Below the pieces are notes generated by a model, which saw nothing but the letters and a program-made list of their open reading frames with translations, had not been told where the DNA came from and did no database searches. A stretch of DNA of 64,000 nucleotides from M1-B18 sp048264125 (GTDB taxonomy: Bacteria; Bacillota; Clostridia; Peptostreptococcales; Natronincolaceae). Both the position numbers and the translations under genes were made by a program. The stretch's first letter is position 1. Each line of letters starts with the position of its first letter. Location of the stretch: assembly GCA_048264125.1 (NCBI GenBank), contig JBLXDM010000005.1, positions 248,001 through 312,000 on the forward strand. The letters are read 5' to 3'. Shown piece by piece: positions 49,826 through 57,352 of the stretch.

Positions 49826-49879
49826 ATTTTTCACCTCATATCCATAATAATATTAATTTTGAAATCAATCAATAAAAAA

Positions 49880-49926
49880 TTTCATTTCTATCTTGACATC
49901 CATATTTCCAAGACATAAAATGAAAT
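49880..49926 (+). promoter_or_regulatory. Sigma-A promoter flanked by inverted TTTCATTT arms
   Basis: TTGACA (49893-49898), 17-bp spacer, TAAAAT (49916-49921): near consensus. TTTCATTT at 49880-49887 and AAATGAAA at 49918-49925 flank it. It drives rightward transcription toward the 24-codon frame and the hydrolase, and is the likely target of the neighbouring TetR protein. The arm spacing of 38 bp is wider than a standard TetR operator. Confidence 0.7.
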
Positions 49927-49980
49927 AAAACAATATAAAATTTCAAAATTTTAAAATTATAATTAAAGGAGGCCCATAGA

Positions 49981-50055
49981 ATGAGTATTCAAAGTCGCTG
50001 TTTGGGGAGCACACTAACCACATTCCACTTAACTAGCTTTTTTGATGAAATGTAG
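49981..50055 (+). CDS. Possible 24-residue leader peptide
   Basis: A short frame beginning MSIQSRCLGSTLTTFHLTSF and ending FFDEM at 50055. AAAGGAGG lies 8-9 nt before the ATG, a perfect ribosome site. It starts 60 nt after a strong promoter and ends about 75 nt before the hydrolase. It could be a leader peptide, a tiny functional protein, or the start of a gene that has been truncated. No similarity recognised. Confidence 0.4.
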   Translation: MSIQSRCLGSTLTTFHLTSFFDEM

Positions 50056-50129
50056 ATACCCTTTTATAATTTTCACCTTTTGTTTTTTTATTATTATCAT
50101 ATGAAAGAATTTTGTGGGAGGTAATTATG

Positions 50130-50903
50130 ATGGAACTTTATGTACAAGAAATAGGCCCAGTTAATGCTCCAAGCATCATATTCATTCATGGGGCCGTGGT
50201 TGCTGGATGGATGTGGCACTGGCAGGTTGAAGAACTTTCTCAGGATTATCATTGCCTCGTACCTGATTTACCTGGGCATGGCCAGAGCCCCGATGTCAAA
50301 ACCTTTTCTTTAGAGAATGCAACAATTCAAATAGCAGAATTAATTCGTAGTCGTGCCCATGAGGGTAAAGCCCACCTGGTAGGTCATTCTCTAGGTGGTG
50401 CACTCACTTTAAAGCTTATGGAAACCTACCCTGAGCTCATAGATCATGCTATTATCACAGGTCCATCAGGTGGACCTCTACCGGGTTTTATGCTCAATAT
50501 TACCCGTCTCTTTCTACCACTTATGCGTAGAGAGTTCATGTTACGACAAAATGCACGTTATTTACACATACCAAATAATATATATAGCGCTTTCAAGGAA
50601 TCTCAGCTTCGTTTCACTAGTCGTACCTACACAGATGTTATGGCCGAGGTGGATAGATTCCGTATTTCATCTCGTCTGAATGAAATTCAACAACCTTTAT
50701 TAGCCGTAGTTGGAGAGAAAGAACCTAAAACGATGTTTCTACAAGCACACAAGGCTGTTTCTACTTTACCAAATGCCGTAGGTCGTATTGCCCCAAAGGG
50801 AAGTCACGGCTGGAACAGTATAGACCCTGATTTATTTAATCGTATGGTTCGTGCTTGGATTAATAATCAGCCTTTGCCTTTAGAACTCTTATCACTTAAT
50901 TGA
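50130..50903 (+). CDS. Alpha/beta hydrolase
   Basis: About 257 residues. ATG 50130 is chosen because GGGAGGT lies 7 nt upstream; ATG 50127 and TTG 50112 are alternatives. Motifs: SIIFIHGAVVAGWMWHWQVE (oxyanion hole HGA), VPDLPGHGQSP, nucleophile elbow HLVGHSLGGALTLKL, and a catalytic His in KGSHGWNSIDP, with the Asp/Glu before it in VVGEKEPKTMF. Substrate is unknown. It is divergent from the TetR gene and shares the promoter at 49893. Confidence 0.88.
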   Translation: MELYVQEIGPVNAPSIIFIHGAVVAGWMWHWQVEELSQDYHCLVPDLPGHGQSPDVKTFSLENATIQIAELIRSRAHEGKAHLVGHSLGGALTLKLMETYPELIDHAIITGPSGGPLPGFMLNITRLFLPLMRREFMLRQNARYLHIPNNIYSAFKESQLRFTSRTYTDVMAEVDRFRISSRLNEIQQPLLAVVGEKEPKTMFLQAHKAVSTLPNAVGRIAPKGSHGWNSIDPDLFNRMVRAWINNQPLPLELLSLN

Positions 50904-51150
50904 ATAATGGAAAATATTTTATTAAAGTAGAAATTTATAGAGGGGACAAAGCACAACAAAACATATAGTTTAAATAATTATTATATTTTATAGCTTTAAA
51001 CCTTTGTAAATAAAAACCGCCGTCATTTATGCTACGGCTCACCGTTGTTAATCCTAAATTAGTTTAATATAAATTAATATTTATTATTTACTGCATTGAA
51101 GGCACTCCTGATCAATATATTAATTAAGTATAATAAATACTTAAATGAAA

Positions 51151-51192
51151 ACAGGGCATTGAACTTAAGTCACTAATAAGTTAAGACAATAT
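51151..51192. repeat. Degraded copy of the GGGTATTGC repeat
   Basis: ACAGGGCATTGAACTTAAGT and the following CACTAATAAGTTAA align with the left and central parts of the element at 48145-48188; the right arm has been lost. The upstream AAGTATAATAAATACTTAAA also resembles the flank of that copy, so similarity runs beyond the hairpin. Confidence 0.5.
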
Positions 51193-51346
51193 AAACCTAT
51201 CACATTATAGGATGCATTTAGAACCTTCTGCGAAAATATAAGGGATATAAACAATAAAACAGTTCCATACCCCCTTCGACACCGCCGCGTCCTCAAAAAA
51301 GGGTAACTTTAATATACCCTCCAAAAACCAATTTTTAAAAAAGGAA

Positions 51347-51453
51347 AACGGCGACTTTGATTTTTATTATCAAAACCACCGTTAGGCTACTTATTTATTG
51401 GACATCTATTCAACCGCCACAACAACGGTTTTTTTATCCGTTGTATGGCGGTT
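51347..51453. repeat. Two tandem hairpins with CCG/CGG-rich stems
   Basis: First hairpin: AACGGCGACTTTGAT (51347-51361) with ATCAAAACCACCGTT (51369-51383), imperfect. Second: AACCGCCACAACAACGG (51412-51428) with CCGTTGTATGGCGGTT (51438-51453), loop TTTTTTTAT. They lie 30-140 nt downstream of the leftward XRE gene stop. Neither has a T-run in the right place to be a standard terminator. They may be the ends of a small mobile element or a processed RNA. Confidence 0.55.
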
Positions 51454-51484
51454 ATTATTGTTCATGCTGATGTTTCCAGATATA

Positions 51485-52165
51485 TCAATTCTCAATAATC
51501 GTTAAAACATCGCCAGCCCTAATAAGCATTTCTTTATTCTTAAATAACACGGTCATATTTTCATCCGTTATCGCAATAATTTCAGTAGATGGTAGCCACG
51601 CCACGCTGACACTCCCAGAGAAGATATTCGGAGCGAAATCACGCCTAAGCTTAATGGCACATTTCTTTCCTATTAACAATTTGTAGGGATTATCGCCGTT
51701 TCTTAAATCGAAAATTTCTATGGGACTTAAGGCCGACGCTTTTTTCTTGCTTATCATTGCTTCTGATATTGTTTTGATGTCCGCGGTTTTTATTACCCCT
51801 TTTTTTCCTTTCATTTCAAAAACCACATAATCATCATTCATGGCGGTAATCGCGGCCAAAGGGATTGCACCAAAATCTATGTCATTCAACAAAAGTGCTA
51901 CCCATTTGCCTAAATATGGCTGATATGGATTAGAAATTGCTTGTCGGCTTGGTGCTGACTGGCTTGTAATTTCATCTCTCAATAGATAATCTAAACCAAC
52001 ATCCAATACACGACAAAGCACTAGCAATTTTTCTGTTTCGGGATAACCCTGCCCCAATTCCCATTTTGAAACCGACTGCCGTGTGACACTGCATTTTTCT
52101 GCTAATTGCTCTTGGGAAAGACCACTTGATTTCCGAAGTTCATACAGCTTTTCTCCAAAGGTCAT
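51485..52165 (-). CDS. XRE-family regulator with C-terminal ligand-like domain
   Basis: 226 residues. N-terminal helix-turn-helix FGEKLYELRKSSGLSQEQLA, EKCSVTRQSVSKWELGQGYP and GLDYLLRDE. After a linker, residues ~75-226 form a beta-rich part (GKWVALLLNDIDFGAIPLAA, VVFEMKGKKGVIKTADIKTI, IEIFDLRNGDNPYKLLIGKK) that may bind a ligand or membrane. AAGGAG lies ~10 nt before the ATG. Upstream, CAGCGTTG direct repeats and a TTGCAC/GTGCAA inverted repeat could be its operator. It precedes the exporter genes but is a separate transcript. Confidence 0.82.
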   Translation of the reverse strand: MTFGEKLYELRKSSGLSQEQLAEKCSVTRQSVSKWELGQGYPETEKLLVLCRVLDVGLDYLLRDEITSQSAPSRQAISNPYQPYLGKWVALLLNDIDFGAIPLAAITAMNDDYVVFEMKGKKGVIKTADIKTISEAMISKKKASALSPIEIFDLRNGDNPYKLLIGKKCAIKLRRDFAPNIFSGSVSVAWLPSTEIIAITDENMTVLFKNKEMLIRAGDVLTIIEN

Positions 52166-52208
52166 TTCATCAACTCCTTAATAGTTTTGTATGAATAGAA
52201 TATATGCA

Positions 52209-52263
52209 CAGCGTTGTTTTTTCTACCAATCCAGCGTTGCACTTTCGCAACTTCAACGTGCAA
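52209..52263. promoter_or_regulatory. Possible operator of the XRE regulator
   Basis: CAGCGTTG occurs at 52209-52216 and 52232-52239 (23 bp apart), and TTGCAC (52237-52242) is inverted as GTGCAA (52258-52263). The sites lie 40-100 bp upstream of the XRE start. Autoregulation is an inference. Confidence 0.4.
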
Positions 52264-52348
52264 TCCAACAAAATAGTGTTCTTATAAAGTATTATATAAC
52301 AATTGGTAATATCTAGTCAGGATTAAATTATAATAAAATTCCAGCGAA

Positions 52349-53566
52349 TCACACCACCGACCGTTTTTTCTGTGCTATATATGTCAGCAGACAAGCCACA
52401 GCGCCAAGGGCAAGACAAACCACAAAAGCCACCCCTCCGTATGATACCGGTGCCCCAAAAAGGTTGTAAGTCTTCGTCCCTCCGAAAATAGCCAAAACCA
52501 TTGCAAGCTTACCAAAACTGAAATCTATAAGCGGCCACAACAGTGCTTTTAATTCTTTACTGAGATTGTCTGACATAACACCAACCAACAGGATCACAAT
52601 GCCCAGTCCAAAAGCGGCACTCTGGTTTTTTACCAACGAAGAAACTAAACTAAGCGCCATTCCAAAGACAATAGTTGCCAGAACGAGCCACGCCGCCCCT
52701 AATATAACAGCTCCGCCAGCCGTAGTATTCAGCATGGTATACTGAAATCCATCTAGGCAACGTGCGGGAGCGCTAAAACCCCTCAGATCGCCGTGTCCTA
52801 TAGACATTCCGATATACGAGCCGGATAAATAAACAAATGCAAGAATGGCGGAGGTTAAAGCTGAAGCCAGTAGTTTTGCGGTAACTATCTCCCGACGTCC
52901 TTTTGCTGAGCAAAGCACAATACTGTCCATCTCTGTTTTTACCTCCTGCGTAAACAGAGGCGAAATAAAGTAGGTCAAGACCATAAGTAGCAGTAAAGTT
53001 ACAAACATACCGTCAAACATGATAAAGAAAAGGTTCCACACTCCCGCGTCCTCAAAGACAGGCTCTCCTATTGCCTGTTCGGTTTCCAGTCTTTTTTGAT
53101 AATATCTATACTCATACGTGTCACTCTCTCCGGAAGCTTTGAGTTCTGAAAGTTTTTCATCCAAAGGGTTAATGCCTAAAATATTTGTCTTATCCTGCTC
53201 CTCTGGCCCATTCCAATACTCATTCACCTTCTGACCGAAAGAGGTATATCTAAAATGAAACTTCAGAACAGGGTCGCGGTTCAGATGAAAGCTAAGCGGT
53301 TCTCCTCTACCGTATTCGGCTATTGCCGCATCAGCGATTGCCTTGGATTCTGAAAGCTGCTTTGAATTCAGTTTGCCTTTATTTTCCTCAACAAGCTGCT
53401 TATACTCACTTATAGCAATCTGTCTCTCCTCTCCAGTAAGCTCTGATTCGTTACCCATACTGGTTGCAAACCCTAATAATGCATATAAAATAAATATGAC
53501 CGCCAGCAATATAAGTCGATTTTTATTTACAAGTAATTTCTTCATTTCATATTTTAACAATTTCAT
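52349..53566 (-). CDS. ABC-2 type exporter permease
   Basis: 405 residues. First membrane helix at ~15-32 (LILLAVIFILYALLGFATSM), a large extracellular loop (~35-175, charged and with few hydrophobic runs), and then about six helices from ~180 on (WNLFFIMFDGMFVTLLLLMV then YFISPLFTQEVKTEMDSIVL, and so on). This layout is typical of ABC-2 permeases that work in peptide or antibiotic resistance. Its ATG overlaps the stop of the ATPase gene in ATGA, so the two are coupled. Substrate unknown. Confidence 0.85.
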   Translation of the reverse strand: MKLLKYEMKKLLVNKNRLILLAVIFILYALLGFATSMGNESELTGEERQIAISEYKQLVEENKGKLNSKQLSESKAIADAAIAEYGRGEPLSFHLNRDPVLKFHFRYTSFGQKVNEYWNGPEEQDKTNILGINPLDEKLSELKASGESDTYEYRYYQKRLETEQAIGEPVFEDAGVWNLFFIMFDGMFVTLLLLMVLTYFISPLFTQEVKTEMDSIVLCSAKGRREIVTAKLLASALTSAILAFVYLSGSYIGMSIGHGDLRGFSAPARCLDGFQYTMLNTTAGGAVILGAAWLVLATIVFGMALSLVSSLVKNQSAAFGLGIVILLVGVMSDNLSKELKALLWPLIDFSFGKLAMVLAIFGGTKTYNLFGAPVSYGGVAFVVCLALGAVACLLTYIAQKKRSVV

Positions 53567-54441
53567 ATGACAGCACCTCCGATAGTATCAAACTCATAAA
53601 GGTAAGCGTCCTCAAGGGTCGGTACTGCATTTGTTGCGTCAGGAGAGGGTCTTTTATCCGCTATCACTCGAACCTGCATCCGGTCACCCATGGATATTAC
53701 ATTACTAATAATGTGGTTGTTTTGGTAACTGACCAATTCATCAACCGTCATTTTTAGAAGCCAGACCTTACCTTCCATTGCATCAATAAAGGTCTGGTTA
53801 CTCTCCATTCTGCCGACTTTGCCATCTTTAATCATGACAGTCTGCCTTGCGATTGAATCTATATCTGAAACAATGTGCGTGGAGAGAAGAACCGTTCTAT
53901 TTCGAGAAATTACTGACACAAGATTTCGGAATTTTATGCGCTCATGTGGGTCCAGTCCTGCCGTGGGTTCATCAAGTATGAGTATCTCAGGGTCATTTAA
54001 TAGAGCCTGTGCTATACCCAGCCTACGCTTCATACCGCCAGAATAGTTTACACATTTTCGGTGTATGTCAGCAGAAAGACGAACCTGTTCGACCAAGCTG
54101 TTGATTTTTTTTTCCACCATCTTTCCTTTTAAGCCTTTAAGGGCAGCAACAAAACGCAAATAATCAAGCCCTGAAAACTCAGGGTAAAAGTCTAGCGTTT
54201 GTGGAAGATATCCTAGTTTTGAGCGGTACTCAAGTTCACATGCTCTTCTGTTTTTTCCGTTTATAAAGACCTCTCCGCCACTCGCTTCCATAACTCCAGC
54301 TAAAATTCGGATTAGCGTACTCTTGCCTGCACCGTTGGGTCCTAGAAGACCGTAAACGCCATTTTCCATTTCAAAGCTGACGCCGTCTAATGCTTGTTTT
54401 TTTCCGTAATTTTTGCTTATATTTTCGATAGTCAGTTTCAC
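53563..54441 (-). CDS. ABC exporter ATP-binding protein
   Basis: About 292 residues. GTG 54441 is chosen because GGAGGT lies 6 nt upstream; a longer frame to 54573 runs over the promoter. Motifs: Walker A GLLGPNGAGKSTLIRILAGV, Q-loop LGYLPQTLDFYPEF, signature NYSGGMKRRLGIAQAL, Walker B ILILDEPTAGLDPHER and H-loop LLSTHIVSDIDS. It pairs with the permease that follows. The promoter has the same operator as the two-component system 2 kb away, so the exporter is very likely controlled by that system. Confidence 0.93.
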   Translation of the reverse strand: MKLTIENISKNYGKKQALDGVSFEMENGVYGLLGPNGAGKSTLIRILAGVMEASGGEVFINGKNRRACELEYRSKLGYLPQTLDFYPEFSGLDYLRFVAALKGLKGKMVEKKINSLVEQVRLSADIHRKCVNYSGGMKRRLGIAQALLNDPEILILDEPTAGLDPHERIKFRNLVSVISRNRTVLLSTHIVSDIDSIARQTVMIKDGKVGRMESNQTFIDAMEGKVWLLKMTVDELVSYQNNHIISNVISMGDRMQVRVIADKRPSPDATNAVPTLEDAYLYEFDTIGGAVI

Positions 54442-54471
54442 AGCAATACCTCCTTTTACTTTTATAAGCTT

Positions 54472-54526
54472 ATTATAGGAGGAATTTCTAAACTGCCAGA
54501 TGAAAAGAGCTAAACATTTTCTAAAC
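54472..54526 (-). promoter_or_regulatory. Promoter of the ABC exporter with direct-repeat operator
   Basis: On the minus strand, GTTTAGAAAATGTTTAG (54526-54510, an 11-bp-period direct repeat), then CAGTTTAG (54495-54488), then TATAAT at 54477-54472. There is no consensus -35, which fits an activated promoter. The same elements in the same places occur at 56718-56772. Confidence 0.75.
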
Positions 54527-54545
54527 AATAAGGCAACAAATTGAA

Positions 54546-54580
54546 ACAAAAAAACCATGGGTATAGAGTCCACACGGTTT
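54546..54580 (-). terminator. Intrinsic terminator after the response-regulator gene
   Basis: On the minus strand AAACCGTGTGG pairs with CCCATGGTTT (one G-T pair), followed by TTTTTTTG. It lies 20 nt beyond the regulator stop, so the exporter genes are transcribed separately. Confidence 0.75.
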
Positions 54581-54599
54581 AGTACTACAAATTATATTC

Positions 54600-55292
54600 T
54601 TATGGGTTAAGCCGGTATCCTGCTCCCCAAACGGTTTCAATGACCTTTGGTTTGGATGGGTCATCCTCTATTTTCTCTCGAATACGGTTAATGTGCACCG
54701 TGACTGTTGCGCTGTCTCCCGTATAATCAAAGCCCCATATTTTTTCGAAAAGCTGTTCTTTTGAAAAAACTGTATTGGGGTTCTCGGCAAGAAATAATAA
54801 AAGCTCAAATTCGCGGTTGGGCAATTTGATTTCGGTTTCTCCTTTGTAAACTTTCCAGCTTTTTGGTAGTATTTTAAAGTCGCCGATTACAATAGTATCT
54901 TCTTTTCCGCCCTTTGCAGAGCCTGTCAGCCGTTCATAACGGTTCAGATGAGATTTAACCCTCGCCACCAGTTCGGCTGGGTCAAAGGGCTTGGCGATGT
55001 AATCATCTGCCCCCAGGCCAAGCCCACGGATTTTATCTACTGACTCTGTACGTGCTGTTACCATAAGGATTGGAATATCTATTTTATCTCTTATTTGCCT
55101 GCAGATATCATAGCCGTTTTGGCCCGGAAGCATCAGATCAAGCAGAACCAGGTCATAGCTGCCTTTTTGAATAACCGCTAACGCTTGTTTGCCATCTACT
55201 ATGATCTCTGTTTCAAAGCCGTTCATTTCCAAATAGTCCTTTTCGAGCATAGCGATTTCGGCATCGTCTTCAACTATAAGTATTTTCTTCAA
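54600..55292 (-). CDS. OmpR-family response regulator
   Basis: 230 residues. Receiver (1-118) with EDD at 8-10, phosphoacceptor Asp52 in LVLLDLMLPGQNGYD, Thr in MVTART and Lys in DDYIAKPFDP. The C-terminal winged helix (~130-228) has PNREFELLLFLAENP, VTVHINRIREKIEDDPSKP and WGAGYRLNP. OmpR-type regulators bind direct repeats spaced 10-11 bp, which is what is seen upstream of the kinase and of the exporter. Its ATG overlaps the kinase stop in ATGA. Confidence 0.94.
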   Translation of the reverse strand: MKKILIVEDDAEIAMLEKDYLEMNGFETEIIVDGKQALAVIQKGSYDLVLLDLMLPGQNGYDICRQIRDKIDIPILMVTARTESVDKIRGLGLGADDYIAKPFDPAELVARVKSHLNRYERLTGSAKGGKEDTIVIGDFKILPKSWKVYKGETEIKLPNREFELLLFLAENPNTVFSKEQLFEKIWGFDYTGDSATVTVHINRIREKIEDDPSKPKVIETVWGAGYRLNP

Positions 55293-56680
55293 AGGTTTTC
55301 CTCCTCTCTGCAGGGCAGAGAAATTTTGATATGCAACCCATTATTGTTTTTAGCAGTAACATATCCACCATGCGCTTCCACGATGTATTTCACAATATAC
55401 AACCCAAGCCCGCTGCCTTCGCCGCTTTTTGCGCTACGTGCCTCGTCGCCCCGCCAAAACCTCTGATACAAATTCGGAAGATGCTCTTCTGGCACCCCCT
55501 GCCCGTTATCAGCAAACAGCAGATGTTCCATGTCATTCTCTCGCCATACTGAAATTCGCAGGACAAGAGATTCCGCATTTGCATATTTTATCGCATTTTC
55601 AGTCAGGTTAAGCATTACGCGGCGCATTTGCTCTGTGTCAATTTTCACGGGATGAGGGACAGATGTTGTATCAACGGTCATCTTTATATTTTTATAATAA
55701 AGCTCATCGCCTATATTCTTCGCAAACCGGCGAGCAAAATCCCCTAAATCCTCACAGGTAAGGGAAAGGGGTAGATTACCTGCTTCAAGATTTGAGAAAT
55801 AAAAGAGCTTTTGCAGAAGCACATCCATATCACAGGCTTTTTCATATGCAATCGAAAGATACTGCTGCCGTTTTTCCGGGGTGCTCGCCACGCCGTCCCG
55901 CAAGCCTTTAATATAGCCTTTGACAGAGGTCAGCGGAGTTCTGAGGTCGTGGGAGATGCCTGTTATTAAGTCCGTACGTGCTCTTTCTAAAGCAGCTGTT
56001 TTCTCCCTCTCCTTCAACAGATACTCCTGCATGTGATTAAAGGCTGTGCAGACGGAGGCAAACTCGTCCTTACCTGTATAAATTACTGGTTTGGATAAAT
56101 CGCCCTTTTCAATCCGCTTCGCACCGTCCGTCAAGGCGTTCAATGGGCGAAGAATATGCCATGCCATTTTACGTGTGAAAAGCTGGCTAAGCAGGAGGAT
56201 GATCGCAACAACAATTATACCGTATATCAGAAACCACTGCAGAAAGTAGTTGAACTCATTTGGGTTATCTGTTCTACCTCCAACAGCAAATATTGAATAT
56301 GTCCCCTCTGCAACAGCAGCAAACGTCATTTCTTGTACTTTTCCCGCCAACGTGCTTTGTTCAAGCTTCATTGACTTAAAACTATTTATAATGCTGCCTT
56401 GAGAATCATTTAGTGTGGAAAAAACTACCTTATCGTCCTCCACTACAAGCAGCTTATAACCGTATACTGAAAGCCGGTCCTTCAGTGAATCCCAGTCTCT
56501 TCCTGAGGCGTCAAATCTGTCAAGTATTTCCTTGGCGTGAAAAATGTCTTTATCTAATAACTCCTTACCAGGATCACCAGGGAACAAAATGATTATTATA
56601 CTTATTACGGAAAGTAGAGATACAAGCGAAAGAAACACCAATAAAGCACTTGAAACCATAATACGATTAATTATCCTCAT
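55289..56680 (-). CDS. Membrane sensor histidine kinase
   Basis: About 463 residues. ATG 56680 is chosen because AAGGAGG lies 8 nt upstream. First membrane helix ~8-34, an extracellular loop of ~110 residues, second helix ~145-170, a HAMP domain (RPLNALTDGAKRIEKGDLSK), H-box LITGISHDLRTPLTSVKGYI, N-box RRVMLNLTENAIKYANAESL, and ATP lid LLFADNGQGVPEEHL and GEGSGLGLYIVKYI. It is the first gene of the kinase-regulator pair, which is less common than regulator first. Confidence 0.93.
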   Translation of the reverse strand: MRIINRIMVSSALLVFLSLVSLLSVISIIIILFPGDPGKELLDKDIFHAKEILDRFDASGRDWDSLKDRLSVYGYKLLVVEDDKVVFSTLNDSQGSIINSFKSMKLEQSTLAGKVQEMTFAAVAEGTYSIFAVGGRTDNPNEFNYFLQWFLIYGIIVVAIILLLSQLFTRKMAWHILRPLNALTDGAKRIEKGDLSKPVIYTGKDEFASVCTAFNHMQEYLLKEREKTAALERARTDLITGISHDLRTPLTSVKGYIKGLRDGVASTPEKRQQYLSIAYEKACDMDVLLQKLFYFSNLEAGNLPLSLTCEDLGDFARRFAKNIGDELYYKNIKMTVDTTSVPHPVKIDTEQMRRVMLNLTENAIKYANAESLVLRISVWRENDMEHLLFADNGQGVPEEHLPNLYQRFWRGDEARSAKSGEGSGLGLYIVKYIVEAHGGYVTAKNNNGLHIKISLPCREEENL

Positions 56681-56717
56681 GGTATCGCCTCCTTGGGAAC
56701 TTAATTCTAACACAAGG

Positions 56718-56772
56718 ATTATATCAGGCATATATAAACTGTTAAAGTAAAACTTCTAAACTTTTTCTAAAC
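56718..56772 (-). promoter_or_regulatory. Promoter of the kinase-regulator operon with direct-repeat operator
   Basis: On the minus strand, GTTTAGAAAAAGTTTAG (56772-56756), then CAGTTTAT (56741-56734), then extended -10 TGATATAAT (TATAAT at 56723-56718). The distances from the repeats to the -10 (33 and 18 bp) equal those at the exporter promoter. Confidence 0.75.
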
Positions 56773-56837
56773 AAATATGTTTAAATTCACGTGTTAACAA
56801 TTTCTATTAATATTATAACTAAATAAATCTATAAAAA

Positions 56838-56888
56838 TAGAATATTGCACTCAAAATCATAAATGAAATTAAGTAGCAATACCCTATA
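56838..56888. repeat. Degraded copy of the GGGTATTGC repeat
   Basis: AATATTGCACTCAAAATCAT, then AAATGAAATTAAGTAGCAAT and ACCCTAT, aligns along its whole length with 48145-48193. The left arm has lost GGG and there is a short change near the right arm, so it can no longer form the full stem. Confidence 0.6.
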
Positions 56889-56988
56889 TTTTCATAATGC
56901 AAATATTCTCATATGCCCGTATCTCAAAATCGCTAAAAGTGAAGATGTCCTCTTGCATGCGGTACAAAAATTACTTGTAAAATTCCTT

Positions 56989-57141
56989 TGTTCTACTGCT
57001 TTATACAGTCGTACATTCCATACTTTTTTAAAGAATAATTTACGACTATTTACAAAAACTCCTAGGTCTTCTGATACATGGTACCTCAATCTCAAGCGAC
57101 GTACTTCTATTGAGCGTTCGAATAAAAGAGAAAAAATTGAT
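56989..57141 (+). pseudogene. C-terminal remnant of an IS transposase
   Basis: The frame reads CSTALYSRTFHTFLKNNLRL, FTKTPRSSDTWYLNLKRRTS and IERSNKREKID. The KRRTSIERSNKREK run matches the C-terminal region of DDE transposases (with the catalytic Glu in TS-x-ER). Upstream and downstream parts are missing or garbled, so it is a dead scrap. Exact IS family not determined. It lies next to a palindromic repeat copy. Confidence 0.65.
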
Positions 57142-57352
57142 ATCATAGGTTTATTTTGCATACCTTTTTTATAGTTATATTCAATCTGAAAATTTCTCTC
57201 TTTTTTATTAACAGAATTTCCAGTTAATTTATATCATAATTAACTTTAATCTCCTCGTTATTCCGAGAGGCTATTCACGATTTACAATCTATTAAAATAA
57301 GCCTTAATCCCACTACTTACCACTTAGGTTATCGCCTTGAAGTGTGGCTTAT
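57142..57352. other. Non-coding stretch after the glycogen operon
   Basis: About 210 bases of AT-rich sequence downstream of the leftward malQ stop. No clear terminator with a strong stem was found here, and no gene is visible. Confidence 0.4.

Larger units (their letters stand above)
50904..51484. other. Non-coding gap with repeats and hairpins
   Basis: About 580 bases with no credible gene. It contains a degraded copy of the GGGTATTGC element at 51151-51192, a short palindrome near 51300-51320 (AGGGTAACTTT/ATACCCT) and two CCG/CGG-sealed hairpins at 51347-51453, listed separately. Confidence 0.5.

Noticed and set aside
51288..51330. Short palindrome AGGGTAACTTTAATATACCCT as terminator
   Set aside because: Only a 6-bp core stem, not followed by a T-run and not adjacent to a gene end.
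54442..54573. Longer ABC ATPase start (44 extra codons)
   Set aside because: The extension would cover the -10 box and operator; GTG 54441 has a strong ribosome site.
56892..57161. Leftward frame of 89 codons
   Set aside because: It is antisense to the transposase remnant, whose rightward frame has recognisable text.
57142..57352. Search for tRNA or other RNA genes in the gaps
   Set aside because: No cloverleaf or known RNA motif could be recognised here or in other gaps apart from rnpB and the T-box.
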